Below are positions 43,271-51,324 of a stretch of DNA of 64,000 nucleotides, piece after piece; position 1 is the stretch's first letter, and each line of letters begins with the position of its first letter. The stretch covers positions 713,170 through 777,169 of the forward strand of contig NZ_JAUQON010000002.1 in NCBI RefSeq assembly GCF_030580955.1, read 5' to 3'. Both the position numbers and the translations under genes were made by a program. Source of the DNA: Hymenobacter convexus (lineage in GTDB: Bacteria; Bacteroidota; Bacteroidia; Cytophagales; Hymenobacteraceae). The notes beneath the pieces are model-generated. The model was not told where the DNA came from and did not search any database. It was given only the letters and a program-made list of their open reading frames with translations.

Positions 43271-44326
43271 CTACGCCTGCTGCACCCGTTGGCGGGCCAC
43301 CTCAAACAGCATGATGCCAGCGGCCACGCCCACGTTCAAGCTCTGAATTTGACCAGTCATGGGCACTTTCAGCTTCACGTCGGCTAGGTTGAGCAGGTCG
43401 GGTGAGATGCCGTCTTCTTCCGAGCCCATGAGCACGGCCACGGGGCCGGTGAAGTCGATTTCAGCGGAGCCTACGGCGTCCTCGGCTTTCTCGGTACAGG
43501 CCACCACAGTGATGCCCGACTGCTGAAGGAATCGGATGGTTTCGTGCAAACTCACCTCGCGGCACACGGGCAGGATGTTGAGCGCGCCGGCCGAGGTTTT
43601 GAGGGCGTCGCCGTTGATTTGGGCCGCCCCGCGGCTGGGCACCACAATGGCCTGCACGCCCAGGCATTCGGCCGTGCGGGCAATGGCGCCGAAGTTGCGC
43701 ACGTCGGTAATGCGGTCGAGCAGCAGCAGGAAGGGCACTTTGCCCTCCTCAAATAGCCCGGATACGATGTTGTCGAGCGGGGCGTAGTCGATGGGCGACA
43801 CGAAGGCCACGGCGCCCTGGTGGTTCTTGCGGGTCAGGTTGTCGAGCTTCTCCACGGGCACCAGCTGCACCTGAATGCCGGCTTCGCGGGCGGCGGTGGA
43901 GATGTCCGTGACGAGGCTGTTTTTGGTGCCGCGCAGCAGGAAAATCTTTTCCAGCGTGCGGCCCGCGCTCAGCGCTTCCAGAATGGGGCGCAGGCCAAAC
44001 AGCATGTCGATGCTGGATGCCTGGGCGGGGCGGTTTTCGTAGCGCGGGCGGTCGGAGCCGCCGCTGCGGCCGGCGCCTTCGCCGCGCTCGCGGTAGGGCG
44101 GGCGGCTGTCGCCGCGGCCTTCGGGCGCGTCGTCGCGGTTGTCGGAGCCGCCGCGGCCGCGGGGGCGGGCGGGGCGGTCGTCAAACTCGCTGCCGCCGCG
44201 GTCGGGGCGGAACTGCTTGGGGGTGACGGGCCGGTTGGCACCATCGTAGAAGCGGCGGCCGGCTAACGGGCGGGCAGGGCGTTGGGGGCGTTCGGGCCGG
44301 TCAGGGCGGTCGGTGGGGTTCTCCAT
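43271..44326 (-). CDS. rlmB: 23S rRNA 2'-O-methyltransferase RlmB (SPOUT family)
   Basis: A 351-residue protein. Residues 1-100 are low-complexity and rich in Arg, Pro, Gly and Asp (many RP and RGG-like units), probably a disordered RNA-binding tail. The substrate-binding domain begins MLFGLRPILEALSAGR near 108, and the SPOUT domain has LDRITDVRNFGAIARTAEC, GAVAFVSPID, VLMGSEEDGIS and IQSLNVGVAAGIMLFE. It methylates G2251 of 23S rRNA. Its start lies 64 bp inside the GWxTD gene, in another frame. Confidence 0.93.
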   Translation of the reverse strand: MENPTDRPDRPERPQRPARPLAGRRFYDGANRPVTPKQFRPDRGGSEFDDRPARPRGRGGSDNRDDAPEGRGDSRPPYRERGEGAGRSGGSDRPRYENRPAQASSIDMLFGLRPILEALSAGRTLEKIFLLRGTKNSLVTDISTAAREAGIQVQLVPVEKLDNLTRKNHQGAVAFVSPIDYAPLDNIVSGLFEEGKVPFLLLLDRITDVRNFGAIARTAECLGVQAIVVPSRGAAQINGDALKTSAGALNILPVCREVSLHETIRFLQQSGITVVACTEKAEDAVGSAEIDFTGPVAVLMGSEEDGISPDLLNLADVKLKVPMTGQIQSLNVGVAAGIMLFEVARQRVQQA

Positions 44327-45549
44327 TTTTCAACGGCGGCATACCAGAGCAGTTCGTACTCGGGCCGGCGCACCAATTCGTAGTAATCAGGGGCAAAGGT
44401 ACTCGGCCGGGGCCGGAAGCTGTAGGTAATGGGCCCACCATCGACGCTGCCGTCGGGATAATACCACCGTTCCTCGCCATCAAACAACCGCCGGACGCTC
44501 GGCGGCGGCCCCAGCACCACGTACAGCAGGCCTCTATCCGTAAGCCAGCCGGCTTTGTGGGCGGCAAAAAGCTCGTTGGCCGCTATCACGCGGCCGTAGT
44601 AGCGCCGGATGAGCTCCTTGGCCAGCGTCTGGTTGCCCTTGGCAATGTCAAGCCAGAATTTATCCACGGCGCGCTTGGGGTTGGGGGCGTCGGTGAGCTT
44701 CTGGCGTTCCTGGCTGGTGGTAAGATAGCGCAGCGGCTCAATAAGCTCGGCCGCCGTGGTAAGGTCGGGATACTGGTTGGCGGCCACCATCAGGGCCAGC
44801 GTGCGGGGCGCCACGCCGCCGGCCCCGCCCACGCGCAGGGCATATAGGCCGGGCTCGGCAAAGCGCAGGGGCTGGCCGGGCCGGGTGCTGGCCGAGTCGA
44901 GCACGGGCAGGGTGCGCGGGCCGGCGGGCATGGCGGCCGGGTTGGTCATGGGGGGCAGGGCGGGGGCGGGGCTCACGGCGTAGCGTTTCCAGCGCACGGG
45001 CTGGTAGAGGCCGAAGCAGTCGACGCCGAAGGGCTCGCCGGCCTGCACGTAGCGCCGCAGCAGCGGCTGGCCCACCGAATCCACGAGCACGAACGGGCGG
45101 GCCATGATGGCGTCTGTCAGGCGCAGCCAGGCCGTGGTGGTAGGCTCCTGGTAGTCGTCCTTGGCATCGGGCTGGCTGGTGCTGAGTTGCAGCACGGTGC
45201 CACTCGGCAGCCGGCTCACGGCCACGCAGAAGCTCAGGCGCAGGCCATTAGGGAAAGGGATGGGGTGCTGCCGGCGGCGGGGCACGCTGTCCTGCCACAG
45301 GGGTTGGCGGGCTTCGTAGCTAGGCCAGGCGGTGAGGCGCAGCGCATGGCCGGGGCCCAGGCGGGCGGGCGCGGGCAGGCGCAGGTAGAAGCGCAGGCTG
45401 TCGCCCTCACGGCGGGTGTCCACATCGAGGTGGGCCACGTCGCGGTAGAGGCCGGCGTAGTCGGGGCGTGGGGCCAGGGGCGCGAAGGAAACGCACAGCA
45501 GCGGCAGCAGCCAGCCGAGGCACAGCCAATGGGACGAACGGAGGGGCAT
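44263..45549 (-). CDS. GWxTD-domain protein
   Basis: A 428-residue protein with a signal-like N-terminus (HWLCLGWLLPLLCVSFAPLA). The C-terminal third carries the domain signature HKAGWLTDRGLLYVVLGPPP (GWxTDRG) and then a YYPDGSVDGGPITYSF stretch. Function in Bacteroidota is unknown; it is usually an exported protein. Its C-terminal coding region overlaps the rlmB start by 64 bp. Start chosen at MPLRSSHW; further upstream the frame reads into the 28-bp hairpin. Confidence 0.82.
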   Translation of the reverse strand: MPLRSSHWLCLGWLLPLLCVSFAPLAPRPDYAGLYRDVAHLDVDTRREGDSLRFYLRLPAPARLGPGHALRLTAWPSYEARQPLWQDSVPRRRQHPIPFPNGLRLSFCVAVSRLPSGTVLQLSTSQPDAKDDYQEPTTTAWLRLTDAIMARPFVLVDSVGQPLLRRYVQAGEPFGVDCFGLYQPVRWKRYAVSPAPALPPMTNPAAMPAGPRTLPVLDSASTRPGQPLRFAEPGLYALRVGGAGGVAPRTLALMVAANQYPDLTTAAELIEPLRYLTTSQERQKLTDAPNPKRAVDKFWLDIAKGNQTLAKELIRRYYGRVIAANELFAAHKAGWLTDRGLLYVVLGPPPSVRRLFDGEERWYYPDGSVDGGPITYSFRPRPSTFAPDYYELVRRPEYELLWYAAVEKWRTPPTALTGPNAPNALPAR

Positions 45550-45626
45550 AGATGGCACTACGGATGCGGAAATGAAATGTCCTTTTTTCAGCAACGAAGA
45601 AAGCGGGGGAATGGTGTAGCCGTGGG

Positions 45627-45659
45627 CCTCACCCCCAGACCCTCCCCGGTGAAGAGGTG
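45627..45659. repeat. Possible relic of the CCTCACCCCC intergenic repeat
   Basis: GGCCTCACCCCCAGACCC followed by TCCCCGGTGAAGAGGTG resembles a dispersed intergenic motif (CCTCACCCCCNGCCCCTCTCC) that I recall from several bacterial phyla. Only one copy is in this window, so it cannot be confirmed here. Confidence 0.3.
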
Positions 45660-45692
45660 TGCTAGACGCGCGCCAGCGAACAGAGCCGACAA

Positions 45693-45751
45693 GCATCGCG
45701 ACGAAAAAGGCCGGTCCGCACACTGCGGACCGGCCTTTTTCGTCGCGATGC
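45693..45751. terminator. Perfect 28-bp hairpin downstream of the DUF2723 gene
   Basis: The arms 45693-45720 and 45724-45751 pair without mismatch, with a 3-nt loop (CAC). The stem contains CGACGAAAAAGGCCGG and its complement. It starts 11 bp past the DUF2723 stop and is symmetric. Likely a bidirectional terminator, though the T-run is inside the stem. Confidence 0.7.
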
Positions 45752-45761
45752 ATCTGCCCAG

Positions 45762-48700
45762 TTACCGCGGGTAGTACTGGCTCATCAGGCCATAGGCCTT
45801 CTGGCTGCGGGCGCTGTCGCCGCTGAGTTCGGCGGCGCGGTACACGCTTTGCAGGCCCAGCAGGTAGCCGCGCATGTCGTCCTCGAAGAGGCTGGCGTCG
45901 GGCTTGGTGGAGTAGTAGGCCAGCATCTGGTTCGAGCGGGCCGTCATGGTGTCGAGAATCTGGTTTGCTTTGGCTTTTTCGCCGCCGGCCACCAAGGCGG
46001 GCACCAGCTGCGGCGAGTAGTAGTCGTAGGGAATGGCGGCGTCAGGCATCAGAGCCAGGCATTTGTCGGCCACTTCCTTGGCCTTGGCCACGTTGTTCTG
46101 GGCCAGGTAGGCGTTGGCCAGGCGGGCGAATTTGTCGCGGTAGTTGGCCGGGAAGCGCAGGTTGTTTTCGTCGTAGAAAATATTGGCGTCGGTCAGACCG
46201 CGGTAGCTGAAATCCTTCAGCAGGCGCTGGTAGGTGAGGTCGGTTTCCACGTAGCCTTCGTCGCCGGAGCGGGGGTCGTAGTTGGGGTCCTTCAGCGGCA
46301 GCAGGCGGTAGGCCATGCCTTCGAGCTGGAAGTAGGGCTGCAGGTTCATGTAGTCCTGCGGGGCCACGGTGCTGCTGAAGTAGATGGGGCGCTGCCAGTT
46401 GTTGGTGGCAATCATGTCCAGAATCACCAGGTTTTTCTTCTCGATGGCGCGTTTGCCCATGCTCCATTCCATCTTGCTCACCAGCTGCTTCTCCCGGTCT
46501 TTGGGAATAATACCGAGTTTCTTCACCGCCACCGTATCGATGGGCAGGTAGAAGTTGGGCGTCGGGAAGGAGTTCATGCTCGGGCCGCCTTCCTGGTACT
46601 GCACCTGCAGCAGCGGGTTGTTGGAGTTGATGAGCTGGAGGAACTCCTTCAGATTCACGCTGGGCACGGCCGGGTTGGCCGCAAAGGGCAGCATGTCGTT
46701 GGTGCCTTGGGCGTAGGCCTCGGGGCCCATGCTGATGGGGAAGGGCTGCGACTTGTAGGCGCGGCGCTTCATCTGGGCAATGTACCAGTCGGTGTTCAGG
46801 TAGCTGAGCACGGCCACGCGCACGTCGGTGCGGACGCCTTCCACTTCCTGGGCGTACCAGAGCGGGAAGGTGTCGTTGTCGCCGTTGGTGAACAGAATGG
46901 CGTTCGGGGCGCAGGAGTTCAGCAGGTTCTTGGCCGAGTCCACCGAGTTGTAGCGGTCGGAGCGGTCGTGGTCGTCCCAGCCCTGGGCCGCCATGATGCC
47001 CGGAATGAGCAGGCCCACCACCAGGGCCAGGCCGGCGCGCAACCCGTCGGCCTTCACCACCTTGCCAAACAGCTCGGCCAGCCCCAGCACCCCGAGGCCT
47101 ATCCAGATGGAGAAGGCAAACGTGGCGCCGGTAAAGGTGTAGTCCCGCTCGCGCGGCTCGCGCGGCGGCTGGTTGAGGTAGAACACAATGGCGAGGCCCG
47201 TCATGATGAAGAGCAGGCCCGTCACCCAAGCGTCCTTGCTGTCGCGGCGGCTCTGGAAAAACAGCCCGATGAGGCCCAGAATAAGCGGCAGCGCCAGGAA
47301 GTTATTATGAGCCGGGCTCTCGCCGATGCGGGCCGGCAGCGATGCTTTGCCGGGGCTAAAGGGCGTGACCACACCCGCCTGCTGAATGTCGGATTCGCGG
47401 CCCACGAAGTTCCACATGAAGTAGCGCCAGAACATGTGGCCCATCTGGTAGCGGAACAGGAAGCCCAGGTTCTGGCCCATCGTCGGCTTCACGCCGTCCT
47501 GGATGTCCACCCACTTCTTATAGTTGGCAATCTGGTCGGGCTCGTAGCTGTAGATGCGCGGAATCAGCATCTTGTCTTCGTCGGCGTAGGTGTAGTCGGG
47601 CTGCGGGGGCAGCTCCTTATACTTGCCGGTTTTGGTGTCGCGGGCGTAGCGGGGCGCGCCGGGCTCCTGCCCGTTGGGCTGGGCGTTGAACTGCGGGCCG
47701 TAGAGCAGCGGGCGCGAGCCGTACTGTTCCCGCTTGAGGTAGCTCACGAAGCTGAGCACATCCTCGGGGTCGTTTTCGTTGATGGTGGGCTGAAACGAGC
47801 TGCGAATGGGCACAATTAAGTAAGAAGAATACCCAATCAGAATAAACACGAAGCACAGCATGGCCGTGTTCAGCAGCTGGCTGCGGCGCTGGTAGGAGAG
47901 GCGGAAGCCAAACCAAATCAGCCCGATAAACACAATCAGGAAGATGAACAAACCCGAGTTGAACGGCAGCCCAATCGTGTTCACGAAGAACACCTCGAAG
48001 CTGCCCGCCAGCGTGGGCAGGCCCGGGATGATGCCCACCAGAATGGACCCCACGATAATCATGCTCACCACCATCACCAAGATGCCGCCCTTCAGGCTGG
48101 GGTTGGCCGTGCGGCGGTAGTAATAGATGAAGCCCAGCGCCGGCAGCGTCAGCAGGTTCAGCAAGTGCACGCCGATGCTCAGGCCGATAACGTAGGCAAT
48201 GAGGATAATCCACTTGTCGGAATCGGGCTCGTCGGCGTGGCCTTCCCACTTCAGCATCAGCCACACCACGGCCGCCGTGCAGAGGGCCGACATGGCGTAC
48301 ACCTCGCCCTCCACGGCGTTGAACCAGAACGAATCGGAGAAGGCAAAAGCCAGCGCGCCCACCACGCCCGCGCTCAGAATGAGGAAGCTTTGGCCCTGGC
48401 TGGGCTCGATGGTTTCGGCCCGCAGGTTGCTGTTGCCCACGGCCTCACGCAGCACCAGCTTGCGGGCCATACGCGTGATAATCCAGAACAAAAACAGGAC
48501 GGTGAAGGCGCTGCTCAGGCCCGAAAGGGCGTTGATGAGCACAGCCACCTTGGTCACATCGCCAAACGAAAACAGCGAAAACAGGCGGCCCAGCAGCAGG
48601 AACGTGGGCGCCCCCGGGGGGTGCGGCACCAGCAGCTTGAAGGAGCAGGCGATGAACTCGCCGCAGTCCCAGAACGAGGCCGTGGGCTCGAGGGTGAGCA

Positions 48701-48770
48701 GGTAGGTGACGGCGGCAATGGCAAAAACCAGCCAGCCCACGAGGTTATTCAGGCTTTTAAAAGAACGCAT
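45762..48770 (-). CDS. DUF2723 membrane protein (GT117/PMT-like)
   Basis: A 1002-residue protein. The first 300 residues hold many membrane helices with the family signature LEPTASFWDCGEFIACSFKL and PHPPGAPTFLLLGRLF, which includes the Asp/Glu pair expected of GT-C glycosyltransferases. A soluble C-terminal region of about 400 residues has helical repeats (LANAYLAQNNVAKAKEVADK). In Bacteroidota this family is linked to O-glycosylation of surface proteins by similarity to protein mannosyltransferases; that is inference. Start taken at MRSFKSLN. Confidence 0.9.
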   Translation of the reverse strand: MRSFKSLNNLVGWLVFAIAAVTYLLTLEPTASFWDCGEFIACSFKLLVPHPPGAPTFLLLGRLFSLFSFGDVTKVAVLINALSGLSSAFTVLFLFWIITRMARKLVLREAVGNSNLRAETIEPSQGQSFLILSAGVVGALAFAFSDSFWFNAVEGEVYAMSALCTAAVVWLMLKWEGHADEPDSDKWIILIAYVIGLSIGVHLLNLLTLPALGFIYYYRRTANPSLKGGILVMVVSMIIVGSILVGIIPGLPTLAGSFEVFFVNTIGLPFNSGLFIFLIVFIGLIWFGFRLSYQRRSQLLNTAMLCFVFILIGYSSYLIVPIRSSFQPTINENDPEDVLSFVSYLKREQYGSRPLLYGPQFNAQPNGQEPGAPRYARDTKTGKYKELPPQPDYTYADEDKMLIPRIYSYEPDQIANYKKWVDIQDGVKPTMGQNLGFLFRYQMGHMFWRYFMWNFVGRESDIQQAGVVTPFSPGKASLPARIGESPAHNNFLALPLILGLIGLFFQSRRDSKDAWVTGLLFIMTGLAIVFYLNQPPREPRERDYTFTGATFAFSIWIGLGVLGLAELFGKVVKADGLRAGLALVVGLLIPGIMAAQGWDDHDRSDRYNSVDSAKNLLNSCAPNAILFTNGDNDTFPLWYAQEVEGVRTDVRVAVLSYLNTDWYIAQMKRRAYKSQPFPISMGPEAYAQGTNDMLPFAANPAVPSVNLKEFLQLINSNNPLLQVQYQEGGPSMNSFPTPNFYLPIDTVAVKKLGIIPKDREKQLVSKMEWSMGKRAIEKKNLVILDMIATNNWQRPIYFSSTVAPQDYMNLQPYFQLEGMAYRLLPLKDPNYDPRSGDEGYVETDLTYQRLLKDFSYRGLTDANIFYDENNLRFPANYRDKFARLANAYLAQNNVAKAKEVADKCLALMPDAAIPYDYYSPQLVPALVAGGEKAKANQILDTMTARSNQMLAYYSTKPDASLFEDDMRGYLLGLQSVYRAAELSGDSARSQKAYGLMSQYYPR

Positions 48771-48850
48771 ACAATCGAATGAGGCACGCAACGCCGGCCG
48801 TCGATATCAAACCGCGACCGGAAAAAGAAGCTAACAAATCAGTTAAAGGG

Positions 48851-48858
48851 CAAAAGTA
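48851..48858 (-). promoter_or_regulatory. TACTTTTG (-7) box for the DUF2723 gene
   Basis: On the minus strand TACTTTTG lies about 80 nt before the ATG at 48770. A -33 TTG at 19 nt is not present. Confidence 0.4.
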
Positions 48859-48914
48859 GGCAATGCGAGGTTGCACATTGCACGGACCCGGCCACCGATT
48901 CAGCCCAGAAACAC

Positions 48915-48939
48915 AAAAAGCAGCCAATGGCTGCTTTTT
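48915..48939. terminator. Intrinsic terminator of the cupredoxin gene
   Basis: AAAAAGCAGCC, loop AAT, GGCTGCTTTTT, 26 bp past the stop of the minus-strand cupredoxin gene. Confidence 0.85.
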
Positions 48940-48965
48940 GGTTCTTGATTCCGGCAATAAAACCG

Positions 48966-49613
48966 CTAGTTCTGCAAGACGAGTCGTTTCGTACTCACCA
49001 CCTTGCCGTCGACCAGCAGGCTGTAGACGTACATACCGGCGTGCAGGTCGCTCAGGTCGAGCGGCAGGCCGGTGGCGGTCAGCTCCGGCTTGAGGGCTAC
49101 GGTGCGGATTTCCTGGCCAATAATATTGCTCAGGCGCAGCTTGTAGTCGGTGCCGGGTTTCTGGTCGAGCTTCACCGTGACCTGGCCGCGGCTGGGATTA
49201 GGGTACACGCTCAGCGAGATGCCAGCGGCAGCAGGGTCGAGGGTAGCGGTGGTAACGGCCCGCACGGTCAGCACACCGTATTGGCCCAGGCCGGGAGCGC
49301 CGTGGGCTTCGCAGTGGTAAGGGAAAATGCCCGCCGTGTTGAACGTCATGGTGCGGGTAGTGTTGGCCGAGTTCATCTGGAACGTGGCCCAGGCGCCATT
49401 GTCCGACGCGGTGGGGTGGCTGGATTGGCCCACGAAGCTCCACGTCACCACATCGCCCACGTTAATGGTCCGGATGTCGGCATCGTTGGTCGTGTTGCCC
49501 GGCCCGTGGTACCAGTTGTCGCCCACCAGAATGGTGATGTTGGCGGCCAGCACCGGCGCCAGTGGCATGGCCAGAATGGCGGCGATGGCAAAAATGCGCG
49601 TAAAGAGTTTCAT
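48966..49613 (-). CDS. Exported plastocyanin/azurin-like protein with T9SS sorting domain
   Basis: A 215-residue protein with a signal peptide (MKLFTRIFAIAAILAMPLAPVLA), a cupredoxin domain, and a C-terminal T9SS domain (VYPNPSRGQVTVKL ... DLHAGMYVYSLLV). The copper ligands His66 (SSHPTAS), Cys101 and His104 (YHCEAHG) are present. The axial Met expected after the second His is replaced: the loop reads GAPGLGQYG, with Leu at the likely position. This suggests a higher-potential type 1 site or loss of one ligand. It is probably a surface electron carrier or copper protein. Confidence 0.88.
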   Translation of the reverse strand: MKLFTRIFAIAAILAMPLAPVLAANITILVGDNWYHGPGNTTNDADIRTINVGDVVTWSFVGQSSHPTASDNGAWATFQMNSANTTRTMTFNTAGIFPYHCEAHGAPGLGQYGVLTVRAVTTATLDPAAAGISLSVYPNPSRGQVTVKLDQKPGTDYKLRLSNIIGQEIRTVALKPELTATGLPLDLSDLHAGMYVYSLLVDGKVVSTKRLVLQN

Positions 49614-49642
49614 CAGGAAAGCAGAAAAGAGTGAGGTGACGG

Positions 49643-49672
49643 GTAAGATACGGGTCGAAATCCTAAAGACAA
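49643..49672 (-). promoter_or_regulatory. Possible promoter TTG-N19-TATCTTAC for the cupredoxin gene
   Basis: On the minus strand, TTG (49670-49672) and TATCTTAC (49643-49650) have 19-nt spacing; the -7 box differs from consensus at two positions. It sits 29 nt before the ATG. Confidence 0.4.
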
Positions 49673-49862
49673 GCACCGTGCCGAGTTGGGGAACCAACGT
49701 CGGCTCAGTCGTTTCGGTTTGATGGACTGCCGAAAACGCCAAAAGTTGTTTGGCGCTCGAAAACAACTCGGCAAAAAAGACAGCCCGGTTGCCTGCGTTC
49801 AAAATTATTTTATCAATAAATTTGAATATACCTGCCAGATGCCAGAATGGCCGCCAGGGTTG

Positions 49863-50621
49863 CTACACGTGCCGGATTTCCTGCAAGCCGAACCGACGCA
49901 GCTTTCCACCTATCTCCACCGCCAGCCGGCCATCTTCCTCCACGCCCACAATCTGGCCGAGTACCGTTTGCCCGTCTACCTCAAAAAAATGGGTTTCCTG
50001 GTAGCGGTAGAGCACCCGCAGGTAGTCTTGCCGCAGTTGGTCCACGTGCACGCCGCGCAGTTGTAGGTAGCGCCGCTCCAGAAATTCCAGTAGCCGGGCA
50101 GCCACGATGGCGCGGTTATACACCCGCCCCGTGAGCTTGGCCAACGACGTGGCCGTGCGCACCGAGAAGCCCTGCTGGTTGATATTCAAGCCAATGCCAA
50201 TGATGCTATATTGAATCTTTGGGCCGCTCAGGGTGTTTTCAATCAGAATGCCGCCCACTTTTTGGTCGCCGTAGTAGAGGTCGTTGGGCCATTTCAGGCG
50301 CAGCCTGGGGTCGGGGCCCAGTAGCTTGGCGGCCCAGTCGTGCACCCCGAGGGCCACGGCCTGGCTGAGCTGGAACTGTTGGGTGGGGGCCAGAAACGTA
50401 GGTTGCCACACCACCGAGAGCATCAGGTTTTCGGCGGCGGCGCCTTCCCATTGGTTGCCGCGCTGGCCCCGGCCGGCCGACTGAAAGTCCGTAATAACGG
50501 TGCAGCCCTCACTGGCCCGGTTTTGGACTATCAACGCCTGCGCCTCCGAATTGGTGGAGGGGCAGGCCGGCAACCAGATAAGCTGCTGGCCCGTGAACAG
50601 GGTTTGAGGGGTGACAACCAC
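49863..50621 (-). CDS. birA: Biotin--[acetyl-CoA-carboxylase] ligase
   Basis: A 252-residue class I enzyme without the N-terminal DNA-binding domain. It has STNSEAQALI, the adenylate-binding loop SAGRGQRGNQWEG, LRLKWPNDLYYGDQKVGGILIE and IGIGLNINQQGF, and a small C-terminal SH3-like domain. It attaches biotin to carrier proteins of carboxylases and, lacking the helix-turn-helix, is not expected to repress the biotin operon. Divergent from rsfS. Confidence 0.94.
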   Translation of the reverse strand: MVVTPQTLFTGQQLIWLPACPSTNSEAQALIVQNRASEGCTVITDFQSAGRGQRGNQWEGAAAENLMLSVVWQPTFLAPTQQFQLSQAVALGVHDWAAKLLGPDPRLRLKWPNDLYYGDQKVGGILIENTLSGPKIQYSIIGIGLNINQQGFSVRTATSLAKLTGRVYNRAIVAARLLEFLERRYLQLRGVHVDQLRQDYLRVLYRYQETHFFEVDGQTVLGQIVGVEEDGRLAVEIGGKLRRFGLQEIRHV

Positions 50622-50688
50622 GGCCTTCTTTCTCGTTTCGTTAACTTCGTAGACTTTCGGCTGTAAAGCTCACACCTAACACCACAAT

Positions 50689-51069
50689 ATGAAAAGCACG
50701 TTGGTCCGTCAGGATTCAGACACATTGGCAGATTTAGTCGTTCGCGGCATGCAGGACAAGAAGGCGTCCGACATCGTGGTGCTGAATCTGAAGGAATTAA
50801 AAAACGCGGTGGCAGATTATTTTATCATCTGCTCGGCCAATTCAGATACCCAACTCGAAGCCGTGGCCCGCTCGGTGGAAGAGGAGATTGAAAAAGTAAC
50901 CGGCGAAAGCCCCTGGCAAACCGAAGGCCGCACCAACCGCGAGTGGGTGCTGCTCGACTACGTGGATGTGGTAGTACACGTGTTCCTGCGCGACCGCCGC
51001 CGCTTTTATGCGCTGGAGGAGCTGTGGGGCGACGCCGACATCAGCTACATCGAGTCGGAGCCAGCGTAG
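50689..51069 (+). CDS. rsfS: Ribosome silencing factor
   Basis: A 126-residue protein of the RsfS/Iojap family: KKASDIVVLNLKELKNAVAD, YFIICSANSDTQLEAVARSV, and WVLLDYVDVVVHVFLRDRRR near residues 85-104, then FYALEELWGDA. It binds ribosomal protein uL14 and blocks subunit joining in starvation. Upstream TAACTTCG at 50642-50649 may be its -7 box. A repeat element separates it from ftsH, which usually follows directly in Bacteroidota. Confidence 0.95.
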   Translation: MKSTLVRQDSDTLADLVVRGMQDKKASDIVVLNLKELKNAVADYFIICSANSDTQLEAVARSVEEEIEKVTGESPWQTEGRTNREWVLLDYVDVVVHVFLRDRRRFYALEELWGDADISYIESEPA

Positions 51070-51090
51070 GGCGCTGGAGCGCACAACGAA

Positions 51091-51202
51091 AAGGAACGTT
51101 ATGCTGAGCGCAGTCGAAGCATCTCTACCGCGCAACTAATCGCGACGATTGGATTACTACTTCGGTAGAGATGCTTCGGCTGCGCTCAGCATGGCGTTCT
51201 TT
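51091..51202. repeat. Inverted-repeat element between rsfS and ftsH
   Basis: Forty-nt arms at 51091-51130 and 51163-51202 with four mismatches. The spacer contains CGACGATTGGATTACTA, the shared core. It is placed within a gene pair that is usually adjacent. Confidence 0.9.
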
Positions 51203-51324
51203 TTCGCTAGAAGCCCCATTCGGTAAAATAAAAATGCCCCTGCTGCGTCTTCTGCTTCACCGAACATTTGCTTCTGAGGCGGTGTTGGGTTCGTAGTTAT
51301 ACCAGATTCTAACTAGCTATTTTC

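Noticed and set aside
45195..45774. Plus-strand frame opposite the GWxTD gene
   Set aside because: It is antisense to a supported gene and its end simply translates the 28-bp hairpin.
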